Part shown: positions 33,370-40,140 of the stretch, piece after piece | Numbering within the stretch: position 1 is the stretch's first letter | Layout: every line of letters begins with the position of its first letter | Assembly (NCBI RefSeq): GCF_014205635.1 | Contig: NZ_JACIIV010000009.1 | Span: 1-64,000 of the forward strand | Reading direction: 5' to 3' | From: Polymorphobacter multimanifer | GTDB taxonomy: Bacteria; Pseudomonadota; Alphaproteobacteria; Sphingomonadales; Sphingomonadaceae | Length of the DNA stretch: 64,000 bases | Notes under the pieces: generated by a model | The model's input: the letters and a program-made list of their open reading frames with translations, nothing else | Databases searched by the model: none | What the model was told of the DNA's origin: nothing | Made by a program: the position numbers and the translations under genes

Positions 33370-34057
33370 CCTTCCAGTCGGTCCAGAACACCTGGTTGGC
33401 GATCACGCCATTGTAATAGAGCGTGACCGTCCGTGCCTGCGTCCAGCCATCGGCCACCACGAAATCGTCATAGGTGCGCACATGCCAGCCCGATGGGGTG
33501 GCAAATCCCGCCAGCCGGATGAAGTGCGAGGTCTTGTCGATGCCGAACAGGGTCGCGGTGCCGGCCGGGTCGGTCACTCGCACCATATAGGCGGCATGGC
33601 CACCGACCTGGTCATCGGGCAACCGCTCCAGCCCGAACCCCGGCCCGAGCGCCGAGCGGATCACACCGAAGCCGAAATTGTTCGCCCAGAAGCGGTCGGC
33701 CTCGGCCTTGGGAATGATTCCCTTCTCGTTGAAGCTCACCGAACCGTCCGACCCGACAAGGAACATCGGCTTGCCGCCCGACCGCGCCTCGATCCGCACC
33801 TTGCCGGCCTCGCCATGCGCATTGGTGCGCACATCCTCGAACTCCCGCCACATGCGGTAATCGTCCGCCACCGCACGCGGGGTCGGCCCGGCCCCATAGA
33901 AGACCGCGCGGCCCTTGAGCTCGAGCGACCGCGCCTTCGCCCAACGCTCGCCGCCGGCCGCTTCGAAAGCACGGGCAACGATGGTGCGGGCATCGATTTC
34001 AGCAGGCTGTGCAAGTGCGGGTACGGGCAGCAACAGAAACACCAGTGCCAGCCGCAT
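33308..34057 (-). CDS. Exported protein of unknown function
   Basis: A 249-residue protein with a clear signal peptide (MRLALVFLLLPVPALAQ). The mature part reads like a lipoprotein-sorting/LolA-like beta-fold protein: ARTIVARAFEAAGGERWAKARSLELKGR, then WREFEDVRTNAHGEAGKVRIEARS and TYDDFVVADGWTQARTVTLYYNG. A GTG at 34063 overlapping the pspF stop is an alternative start. It follows pspF by 2 nt on the same strand and may be part of the envelope-stress locus, though sphingomonads have many unlinked paralogues. The 3' end overlaps ispZ. Confidence 0.75.
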   Translation of the reverse strand: MRLALVFLLLPVPALAQPAEIDARTIVARAFEAAGGERWAKARSLELKGRAVFYGAGPTPRAVADDYRMWREFEDVRTNAHGEAGKVRIEARSGGKPMFLVGSDGSVSFNEKGIIPKAEADRFWANNFGFGVIRSALGPGFGLERLPDDQVGGHAAYMVRVTDPAGTATLFGIDKTSHFIRLAGFATPSGWHVRTYDDFVVADGWTQARTVTLYYNGVIANQVFWTDWKVNAPVASGLFQPSASAAAPG

Positions 34058-34059
34058 CG

Positions 34060-35112
34060 TCACTTCTCCGCCTTGGCCTCGATCTCGTTCGCCAGCAGAT
34101 TGTGCCGCTTCATGCAGTGACGCAACTGGTCATAGCTCAGCGCCAGCGCCGTGGCGGTCTTGCGCTGGTTGTGGCGGCAGCGCTCGAGCGCGGCCAGCAG
34201 CACATCGCGTTCATAGCGCATCACCGCAGCGCGCAGATCGGCGATGCTCGCATGGTCCATGGCGGGCATTGCCGAGGCTTGGCCGGTCGGATCGATCTTC
34301 ACCACTGCCTGGCCCGTCCCCGGCAGCGATGCCGGCCGCCACGGGCTTTCGAACGGATCGAGGATGATCCGCCCCACCGGCGTCTCGTCGTCCGCCCAGC
34401 GATAGAGCGAGCGCTCGATCACATTTTTCAGCTCGCGCACATTGCCCGGCCAGTCATGCCCCTCGATCAGCGCCTGCGCCGAGCGCGTGAAGCCGGGGAA
34501 GCGCCGCCAGCCCAGCTCCGCCGCCATCCGCCGCGCAAAATGTTCCGAAAGCGCTGCAATATCCTCCGCTCGCTCGCGCAGCGGCGGCAGCGTCACCACC
34601 TCGAAACTCAGCCGGTCGAGCAGATCGGCGCGGAACCGGCCCTTGTCGACCAGTCGCGGCAGATCCTCGTTGGTCGCCCCCACCAGCCGCACATCGACCC
34701 GCACCGGCTTCGACGAGCCGATCCGCGTCAGCTCGCCATACTCCACGACCCTGAGCAACCGCTCCTGCGCCGCCGCCGACAGCGTGGCGATCTCGTCGAG
34801 GAACAATGTGCCCCCATCGGCATCCTCGAAACGCCCCGAACGTGCCTTTTGTGCCCCCGTGAAGGCCCCCGATTCATAGCCGAACAGCTCGGCGTCGATC
34901 AGATTCTCCGGCAACGCCGCACAATTGAGCGAGATCAACGGCCCGCCCCAGCGCGGCGACAGCCGGTGGAGGCGCTCGGCAATCAGCTCCTTGCCCGTCC
35001 CGCGCTCGCCGATCACCAGCACCGGCCGGTTGAGCGCAGCCGCCGCCGAGGCACGCTCCACCGCATCGAGGAAACTCGAAGATGACCCGATGAGCTGTGC
35101 GGGCGCCTGCAT
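34060..35112 (-). CDS. pspF: Phage-shock sigma-54 activator PspF
   Basis: A 350-residue bacterial enhancer-binding protein. It begins directly with the AAA+ domain, with no receiver domain: Walker A GERGTGKE (about residues 36-43), the sigma-54 contact loop GAFTGA (82-87), Walker B GGTLFLDE (100-107), and a C-terminal Fis-type HTH (KTATALALSYDQLRHCMKRHNL). The start at 35112 (MQAPAQLIGSSSSFLDAVE) aligns with E. coli PspF; the frame is open further upstream only through a TTG. It is divergent from the psp operon and faces its sigma-54 promoter. PspA normally holds PspF inactive. Confidence 0.93.
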   Translation of the reverse strand: MQAPAQLIGSSSSFLDAVERASAAAALNRPVLVIGERGTGKELIAERLHRLSPRWGGPLISLNCAALPENLIDAELFGYESGAFTGAQKARSGRFEDADGGTLFLDEIATLSAAAQERLLRVVEYGELTRIGSSKPVRVDVRLVGATNEDLPRLVDKGRFRADLLDRLSFEVVTLPPLRERAEDIAALSEHFARRMAAELGWRRFPGFTRSAQALIEGHDWPGNVRELKNVIERSLYRWADDETPVGRIILDPFESPWRPASLPGTGQAVVKIDPTGQASAMPAMDHASIADLRAAVMRYERDVLLAALERCRHNQRKTATALALSYDQLRHCMKRHNLLANEIEAKAEK

Positions 35113-35221
35113 GACCGGAGTTAGTGCGATTTCCCAACTATTCGCAAGCTGCAAACCGCCCGAGTGTATTAGTGCCAAAGGATTTCCGGCTTTTCCAGTG
35201 GCTTGGATTTACAGCAAAAAC

Positions 35222-35237
35222 TGGCACGTCTCATGCA
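35222..35237 (+). promoter_or_regulatory. Sigma-54 promoter of the psp operon
   Basis: TGGCACGTCTCATGCA matches the -24/-12 consensus (TGGCAC-N5-TTGC type): GG at -24 and GC at -12 correctly spaced. It lies 53 bp before the first gene of the operon and 110 bp from pspF. The intervening 35113-35221 should hold PspF enhancer sites; none can be called by eye. Confidence 0.85.
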
Positions 35238-35289
35238 AAGCTCTTCGCATCGGGCCCACAACCCGCCTTGCAGATTACGGAGACCGACC

Positions 35290-35448
35290 ATGACCAACCG
35301 CTTCAACCCTCGCGAAATCGCCCGCACCATCGGCGCCACCCTCGCCGCTTTCGTGCTCGGCACCACCTTCATCCTCGCCGCCGCCGGCCCCGCCGAGGCG
35401 CAAATTGTGGAAATCCAGCAGGCTTCGGCTATCATCGGTGGCAAATGA
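35290..35448 (+). CDS. 52-residue exported micropeptide, first gene of the psp operon
   Basis: A small protein with GGAG 9 nt before its ATG, directly downstream of the sigma-54 promoter. Residues 13-32 form a strongly hydrophobic helix (TIGATLAAFVLGTTFILAAA) and PAEAQ offers a signal-peptidase I site, which would release a 15-residue peptide QIVEIQQASAIIGGK. Otherwise it stays as a single-pass protein with a short periplasmic tail. No family is recognised. Being first in a stress operon, it would be the most strongly made product. After it, 35449-35593 (145 bp) has no feature I can name. Confidence 0.75.
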   Translation: MTNRFNPREIARTIGATLAAFVLGTTFILAAAGPAEAQIVEIQQASAIIGGK

Positions 35449-35593
35449 CCTGGTGCCGCTTGTCGGGACCGGCCGGCTGGAACTGACGGGAACCATCCCC
35501 CGCCTTTCCCGCCGGACCGACCCCTTCGCCGGCCACAGGCCCCGGCAGAATCAGGACCGGCAAACCCCCGATCGAAACTGGAGCATCAACACC

Positions 35594-36265
35594 ATGGGCA
35601 TCTTCTCCCGCACCCGCGACATCATCGCCGCCAACGTCACCGACCTTCTCGACAAGGCCGAGGACCCGGCGAAGATGATCCGCATGATCATCATGGAGAT
35701 GGAGGAGACGCTGGTCGAAGTCCGCGCCAGCGCCGCCCGCACCATCGCCGACCAGAAGGAGATGCGCCGCGCCATCATTCGTGCCGAAAAAGCGCAGGGT
35801 GACTGGGGCGAAAAGGCCGAGCTGGCACTGAGCAAGGGCCGCGAGGATCTCGCGCGCGCCGCCCTGGTCGAAAAGTCCAAGGCCCGCTCGTTCGTCGAGC
35901 AGACCGAAGCCGAAGTGTCGGCGCTGGAAGACAGCCTGGCGCTCAACGAAGCCGATATCGCCAAATTGGAAGCCAAGCTGCGCGAAGCCCGCGCCCGCCA
36001 GAACGGCCTGCTCAACCGCATCGAGAGCGCCACCCAGCGCTCCAAGCTGCGCGAGATGATCAAGGGCCCGCGTGTCGACGATGCCTTCGCCCGCTTCGAG
36101 GTGATGGAGCGCCGTGCCGATCTCGCAGAAGGCCGCGCCGATGCGCTGGCACTCGGTGGCCCGGCCCGCACCCTCGCCGACGAATTCGCCGAGCTCTCCG
36201 CCGACGATGAAGTCTCCGCCGAACTCGCCGCCCTCAAGGCGCGCCTCACTGCCCGGGAAGGTTGA
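35594..36265 (+). CDS. pspA: Phage shock protein A
   Basis: A 223-residue coiled-coil protein of the PspA/IM30 (ESCRT-III-like) family. The N-terminal amphipathic helix MGIFSRTRDIIAANV binds stressed membrane; MIRMIIMEMEETLVEVRASAARTIADQK is the classical core. PspA inhibits PspF and polymerises on damaged inner membrane. The start at 35594 is set by the family N-terminus; the open frame upstream is not PspA-like. It lies 6 nt before pspB. Confidence 0.96.
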   Translation: MGIFSRTRDIIAANVTDLLDKAEDPAKMIRMIIMEMEETLVEVRASAARTIADQKEMRRAIIRAEKAQGDWGEKAELALSKGREDLARAALVEKSKARSFVEQTEAEVSALEDSLALNEADIAKLEAKLREARARQNGLLNRIESATQRSKLREMIKGPRVDDAFARFEVMERRADLAEGRADALALGGPARTLADEFAELSADDEVSAELAALKARLTAREG

Positions 36266-36270
36266 TCGCC

Positions 36271-36573
36271 ATGGAAGATTTCTTCACCATCGCCGTCGTT
36301 CTCGGCATCCTGTTCATCGGGCTGCCCTGGCTCGTCCTCCACTATCTCACCCGGTGGAAATCCGGCCAGGGCATAAGCCAGCAGGATGAAGTGCTGCTCG
36401 ACGATCTCCACGAGATGGCGCGCCGCCTCGACGATCGCCTCCACAGCATCGAGCGCATCATCGCCGCCGATGATCCGAACTGGAAAGATGGCCGCCTCGC
36501 CGACAGCGCGTCGAGCAACCGCTCGCGCCTGTCCCCCGCCGACGAGCCGGAAAACCTCCGCCGCCTGCGCTGA
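36271..36573 (+). CDS. pspB: Phage shock protein B-like
   Basis: A 100-residue single-pass protein: a membrane helix at about residues 4-25 (FTIAVVLGILFIGLPWLVLHY), then a cytoplasmic helix ending LHEMARRLDDRLHSIERIIAADDPNW, the hallmark of PspB (a heptad helix followed by D-x-PNW). PspB with PspC releases PspA from PspF under stress. It is longer than E. coli PspB (74 residues) by a Ser/Arg-rich tail. The SIERII segment resembles the motif in the small proteins downstream. Confidence 0.9.
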   Translation: MEDFFTIAVVLGILFIGLPWLVLHYLTRWKSGQGISQQDEVLLDDLHEMARRLDDRLHSIERIIAADDPNWKDGRLADSASSNRSRLSPADEPENLRRLR

Positions 36574-36602
36574 AAAGGCCCATGCATAGAAGGAACGCCA
36601 CC

Positions 36603-36797
36603 ATGACCGTGCCCGCCAAACGCTTCCACCTCGACAAGCCCGCCGCCAAGCTGATGGGCGTCTGCGCCGGCATCGCCAACTACACCGGCATCGATGCCAC
36701 CATCGTCCGCATCGGCTTCGTCATCGGCACCATCTTCGGCTTTGGCTCGCTGCTGCTCATCTACCTGCTGATCGGCTTCCTGGCCCCCAAAGCCTGA
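36603..36797 (+). CDS. pspC: PspC-domain protein, minimal
   Basis: A 64-residue protein that is essentially one PspC domain: FHLDKPAAKLMGVCAGIANYTGIDATIVRIGFVIGTIFG, then a second hydrophobic helix. The ATG at 36603 is preceded by GAAGGAACG; an ATG seven codons earlier is less well placed. PspC senses envelope stress with PspB. A second, longer PspC follows at 36820. Confidence 0.9.
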   Translation: MTVPAKRFHLDKPAAKLMGVCAGIANYTGIDATIVRIGFVIGTIFGFGSLLLIYLLIGFLAPKA

Positions 36798-36819
36798 ACC
36801 AAGAAAAAAGGATCACCTC

Positions 36820-37200
36820 ATGTCCGCCCGCCGCACCAAATTCTATCTCGACAAGCGCAACAAGCGCCTCGCCGGCGTCTGCTCGGGCATCGCCGACTAT
36901 TTCGGCTGGGATCCGCTCTGGGTGCGCGTCGGACTGGTCGCCGCCACGATCATGGGGGTCGGGTTCCTGCCGCTCATCTACCTCGTCATCGCCTTCATGG
37001 CCGAGCCCAAGCCGCTGGCCCTTTATGACGAGAGCGCCGATGATCGACGCTTCTGGACCGGCGTCCGCGTCGCCCCCAAGCGCACCATCCGCGATGTCAA
37101 CGCCGCCTTCCGCGATGCCGATCGCCGGCTGCGCGACATCGAGGCCTATGTCACCACCAACAACAGCAAGCTCGCTCGCGAAATCGAAGACCTGCGCTGA
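36820..37200 (+). CDS. PspC-domain protein with C-terminal coiled-coil tail
   Basis: A 126-residue protein: PspC domain at about residues 4-65 (KFYLDKRNKRLAGVCSGIADYFGWDPLWVRVGLV) followed by a charged cytoplasmic tail ending DIEAYVTTNNSKLAREIEDLR. That ending matches the [LI]-E-x2-x2-[DT]-x4-L-x2-EI-x2-L pattern at the C-terminus of the next four small proteins, which suggests a shared binding surface. It is the second PspC paralogue in the operon. Confidence 0.88.
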   Translation: MSARRTKFYLDKRNKRLAGVCSGIADYFGWDPLWVRVGLVAATIMGVGFLPLIYLVIAFMAEPKPLALYDESADDRRFWTGVRVAPKRTIRDVNAAFRDADRRLRDIEAYVTTNNSKLAREIEDLR

Positions 37201-37227
37201 GCGGTTGCCAACAGGGGAGCACAAACC

Positions 37228-37518
37228 ATGCAATTCGGCGGACCCACCTTCGTCCTTGTCATTATCGCGATGAGCTTCATCGGCTGGATCATCACCACCG
37301 CGATCCGCGCCCGCCACGGTTACCCGATCGAGAATGAATGGGGTGGCACCACCAGCAAGCTCGACAATGACCTCAAGCGCCAGAACGACCTTCTCGAAAG
37401 CGAAAACGAGATGCTGCGTTCCAAGCTCGCCCGGCTCGAAGAGCGCACTGCCGTCCTCGAGCGCATCACCATCGATCCTGCCAACCGGCTGGCCAATCAA
37501 ATCGAGGAGCTGCGCTGA
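37228..37518 (+). CDS. Small membrane coiled-coil protein, psp array member 1
   Basis: A 96-residue protein: membrane helix at about residues 7-26, a short basic/aromatic stretch (RARHGYPIENEWGG), then a heptad coiled coil (LDNDLKRQNDLLESENEMLRSKLARLEER) ending VLERITIDPANRLANQIEEL. A GGGGAG ribosome site precedes it. The build resembles an enlarged PspB. GYPIENEW recurs as GYPLESSW in member 3 (37835), so the two are closest paralogues. Function is unknown; the operon points to envelope stress. Confidence 0.85.
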   Translation: MQFGGPTFVLVIIAMSFIGWIITTAIRARHGYPIENEWGGTTSKLDNDLKRQNDLLESENEMLRSKLARLEERTAVLERITIDPANRLANQIEELR

Positions 37519-37539
37519 GCGCAGCAGGAGGAGAGCCAA

Positions 37540-37824
37540 ATGTCTGACAATATCCGTTACCTCATCCCGCTGTTCGGCATGCTGATCCCCATTGTCGCCA
37601 TCGCCGGGGGCATTTTCACCCAGGTGTTCAAGCGCTGGGCCAGTTTGAAAGAGAAGCAGCTCGAACTCACCGCGCGGCTGACGGCCGAAAACGCCGCCCA
37701 ATATGCCGCCAAGATCGAACGGCTCGAGGCCCATGTCGCGGTGCTCAACCGCATCGTCACCGACCGCAACGAGGGGCTGACAGCGCAGATCGAAAGCCTG
37801 CGCGAAACCCCGAAGATCAATTGA
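37540..37824 (+). CDS. Small membrane coiled-coil protein, psp array member 2
   Basis: A 94-residue protein: N-terminal membrane helix (LIPLFGMLIPIVAIAGGIF), FKRWASLKEKQLE, then a coiled coil (LTAENAAQYAAKIERLEAHV) ending VLNRIVTDRNEGLTAQIESL, the array signature. GGAGGAGAG lies upstream. KRWASLKEKQLELTARL resembles the WLKLRAREMELQKM stretch of member 5. No signal peptide or catalytic residue is seen. Confidence 0.85.
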   Translation: MSDNIRYLIPLFGMLIPIVAIAGGIFTQVFKRWASLKEKQLELTARLTAENAAQYAAKIERLEAHVAVLNRIVTDRNEGLTAQIESLRETPKIN

Positions 37825-37834
37825 GGACCAGACC

Positions 37835-38161
37835 ATGGCCATCGACCCCGCAGTACTCGAAGCCCTTGCCCCGGTCGGCGTCAGCGCCGTCTTCCTCGGC
37901 ACCATGGGCTGGGTGATGACGACCTGGATGCGTGTCAAGAATGGCTATCCGCTCGAATCGAGCTGGGGCAAGCCGATGCTCCCCGCCCGCAGCGCCGAGA
38001 CCGAGGAACGCGTCAAGCTCGTCGCCCAGGAAAACGCCCAGCTCCGTGCCGAGCTTTCCGGGGTGAAGGACCGGCTGGCGGTGCTCGAACGCATCGCCGT
38101 CGATCGCGGGGCCCGGCTCGCCGCCGAGATCGACGCACTCGACACCAAGGCGCTCAACTGA
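37835..38161 (+). CDS. Small membrane coiled-coil protein, psp array member 3
   Basis: A 108-residue protein: membrane helix at about residues 12-32 (PVGVSAVFLGTMGWVMTTW), RVKNGYPLESSWGKP, then a coiled coil (VKLVAQENAQLRAELSGVKDRLA) ending VLERIAVDRGARLAAEIDAL. GAGGACC precedes the ATG, only 10 nt after member 2. The post-membrane GYPxExxW block is shared with member 1. Confidence 0.85.
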   Translation: MAIDPAVLEALAPVGVSAVFLGTMGWVMTTWMRVKNGYPLESSWGKPMLPARSAETEERVKLVAQENAQLRAELSGVKDRLAVLERIAVDRGARLAAEIDALDTKALN

Positions 38162-38194
38162 GCCCATCCGATCGAGAGGGGAGGAATTTCGCCA

Positions 38195-38479
38195 ATGTCC
38201 GTCTACACCATGGTCGTCTTCATCGTGCTCATCGTCACGATCGGCCGCATCTACCAGAGCCGCCAGAAGCTCGCCCTCAAGAACCCGCCGCCCGCCCCGG
38301 ACACGGCGGAAGCCCGACGGCTGCAATCAGAGGTCGCTCGGCTGAACGAACGCATCCAGGTGCTCGAACGCCTCGCCACCGACCCGGCAAAACGCCTTTC
38401 CGACGAAATCGACGGATTGAAGTCACTCCCGCACAAGCCCGCAGCACCCGCACAGGAGACCGACAATGCTCAGCGTTGA
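38195..38479 (+). CDS. Small membrane coiled-coil protein, psp array member 4
   Basis: A 94-residue protein: very short N-terminus, membrane helix (TMVVFIVLIVTIGRIYQSR), a proline-rich hinge (NPPPAPD), then a coiled coil (ARRLQSEVARLNERIQ) ending VLERLATDPAKRLSDEIDGL and a Pro/Ala-rich tail. GGGGAGGA lies upstream. Its last 14 nt overlap the start of member 5. Confidence 0.83.
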   Translation: MSVYTMVVFIVLIVTIGRIYQSRQKLALKNPPPAPDTAEARRLQSEVARLNERIQVLERLATDPAKRLSDEIDGLKSLPHKPAAPAQETDNAQR

Positions 38480-38714
38480 AACCCTTCTCGTTCTCGGTGG
38501 CACAGCGCTCATCGGCATGCTCATCTTCGCCGGCCTTGCCGCCTGGGCCTGGGTGAGCTGGCTCAAGCTTCGGGCGCGCGAAATGGAGCTCCAGAAGATG
38601 CCGGCCAACACCAATACGGGCACCGAACCTGTCATCGGCCAGCGCATAGATCTTGCCGACCTCAAGGAGCGGGTCCGCAAGCTCGAAGCCATCGCCTCGG
38701 GCGTGGACTTCTGA
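38466..38714 (+). CDS. Small membrane protein, psp array member 5 (divergent)
   Basis: An 82-residue protein: membrane helix at about residues 7-30 (LVLGGTALIGMLIFAGLAAWAWV), WLKLRAREMELQKM, a polar linker, and a short ending DLKERVRKLEAIASGVDF. It ends before the full array signature, keeping only the KLEAI part. AGGAGA within member 4 serves as its ribosome site. It is the last gene of the array; no intrinsic terminator was seen in 38715-38771. Confidence 0.8.
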   Translation: MLSVETLLVLGGTALIGMLIFAGLAAWAWVSWLKLRAREMELQKMPANTNTGTEPVIGQRIDLADLKERVRKLEAIASGVDF

Positions 38715-38771
38715 CCCCCCGCTTCATCCCGCCAACTTGACCCTCCGGCACCGAGCCGCCATGTGCCACCA

Positions 38772-39185
38772 ATGCCGATTGCCACTTTTGATGATGTCGA
38801 GGCCGAATTCGAAGCCTTTGACGATTGGGACGACCGCTACCGCTTGCTGATCCAGCTCGGCCGCGACCTCGCGCCGATGCCCGAAGCCCTCAAGACCGAC
38901 GCAACCAAGGTGCGCGGTTGCGCCAGCCAGGTCTGGCTCCACGCCACCCGCGACGACCAGGGCCCCGGGGAAACCCTCCACTTCACCGCCGATTCCGATG
39001 CCGCCATCGTCAAGGGACTGGTGGCGCTGGTGCTGATGCTCGTCAACGATCGCCCCGCTGCCGAAATCGACCCCGCCGGCATCCGCGCCCGGCTCGACAG
39101 CCTCGGCCTCGCCCGCCACCTCAGCTCCAACCGCACCCAGGGACTTGCCTCGATGGTTGCGCGAATCGGCGACCTGTCGGCATGA
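38772..39185 (+). CDS. sufE: SufE-family sulfur acceptor
   Basis: A 137-residue protein that accepts persulfide sulfur from a cysteine desulfurase for Fe-S cluster assembly. The key motif KVRGCASQVW holds the acceptor cysteine (about residue 51), with DDRYRLLIQLGRDL before it and SSNRTQGLASMVARI at the end. The start at 38772 (MPIATFDDVEAEF) fits the family; a GTG three codons earlier is possible. The stop overlaps the next gene (ATGA). The suf operon itself is not nearby. Confidence 0.93.
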   Translation: MPIATFDDVEAEFEAFDDWDDRYRLLIQLGRDLAPMPEALKTDATKVRGCASQVWLHATRDDQGPGETLHFTADSDAAIVKGLVALVLMLVNDRPAAEIDPAGIRARLDSLGLARHLSSNRTQGLASMVARIGDLSA

Positions 39186-39679
39186 TCGATCCATCCGAGA
39201 CCGACACCCGCCAGCAACGCTTCATCCAGCGCTTCATGAACGGCGTGCCGCATCTGGCCGCCCTTGGCATCGCCTATCAGGCGCACGGCGCCGACTGGGC
39301 CGAGCTCGCCATGCCCTTCGCCGAGCAGCAGCTGGCCGATCCCGATTATGGCATCATCGCGTCAGGGGCGATCTTCACGTTGATGGACTCCGCCGCCGGC
39401 TTTTCCGTGTTCGTCCGCCGCAACACCCTCGAGCCGCACGCCACGCTCGACCTCAGGCTCGATTACCTCCGAGCACCGAAGCCGCGCGCCACCATCATCG
39501 GCCGCGGCGAATGCTACCGCCTCACCCGCCAGATCGCCTTCGTCCGCGGGCTCGCCCATGACGGCGACCCGGCAGACCCGATCGCCAACATGGCCGGCAC
39601 GTTCATGTTTTCGGCCAAGCCGGCCGAGGGCATGTCTTCGGCCAAGCCGGCCGAGGGCATGTTAGCAGGCCCCAAATGA
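39182..39679 (+). CDS. PaaI-type hotdog thioesterase
   Basis: A 166-residue single-hotdog acyl-CoA thioesterase-like protein. The hotdog helix is GIIASGAIFTLMDSAAGFSVFVRR, followed by ATLDLRLDYLRAPKPRATIIGRGECYRLTRQIAFVRG. It is coupled to sufE upstream and to another hotdog gene downstream (ATGA at both junctions). The C-terminus carries a 9-residue tandem duplication (SAKPAEGM twice) from a 27-bp DNA repeat. The substrate is unknown. Confidence 0.87.
   Translation: MIDPSETDTRQQRFIQRFMNGVPHLAALGIAYQAHGADWAELAMPFAEQQLADPDYGIIASGAIFTLMDSAAGFSVFVRRNTLEPHATLDLRLDYLRAPKPRATIIGRGECYRLTRQIAFVRGLAHDGDPADPIANMAGTFMFSAKPAEGMSSAKPAEGMLAGPK
39610..39663 (+). repeat. 27-bp tandem duplication in a coding region
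   Basis: Two adjacent 27-bp units (39610-39636 and 39637-39663) starting TTCGGCCAAGCCGGCCGAGG, 26 of 27 bases identical. The unit is a multiple of three, so it adds nine residues to the C-terminal tail of the thioesterase without shifting the frame. It looks like a recent slippage duplication. Confidence 0.95.
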
Positions 39680-40140
39680 CCAGCGCCGGTCTCGCTGCAC
39701 TGTTGCGCACCCAGCCGCACGGCCGGCTCGACGCGCTGCCCTATGGCAAGCTGCTCGACCTCGCCTTCGAGCGGGTGGCGGACGAATTCCACCTGACGAT
39801 GCCTTTCGCCATCGGGCTGGTCGGCGCCCCCGGCCGGCTGCACGGCGGCGCCATTGCCGGCCTGCTCGAAATCGCCGCGCTGGCACGGGTGATCACCGCC
39901 CTGCCCGACGCCGACGCGGCGCCACGCATCCGCCCGGTCACCATCACCGTCGATTTCATGCGCGAGGGCGCGCCGCAGCTCACGACCGCCACCGCCGAGA
40001 TCACCCGCCTCGGCCGCCGCATCGTCAATGTGTCAGCGCGCGCCTGGCAGGCCGACCGCGCCAAGCCGATCGCCGCCGCCAACGTCAATTTCCTGGTCGA
40101 TTATCCCCGGACGGGCTCCGGGGCTGGCCCGGCCCGATAG
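39676..40140 (+). CDS. PaaI-type hotdog thioesterase, second paralogue
   Basis: A 154-residue hotdog protein. Core: GLVGAPGRLHGGAIAGLLEIAALARVI (the HGG-x-IA helix of the PaaI fold), then RPVTITVDFMREGAPQLTTATAEITRLGRRIVNVSARAW. It starts inside the preceding stop (ATGA). Paired hotdog genes of this sort are common in alphaproteobacteria and may form a heteromer; this is inference. The last 56 bp overlap the convergent glpQ-like gene. Confidence 0.85.
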   Translation: MTSAGLAALLRTQPHGRLDALPYGKLLDLAFERVADEFHLTMPFAIGLVGAPGRLHGGAIAGLLEIAALARVITALPDADAAPRIRPVTITVDFMREGAPQLTTATAEITRLGRRIVNVSARAWQADRAKPIAAANVNFLVDYPRTGSGAGPAR

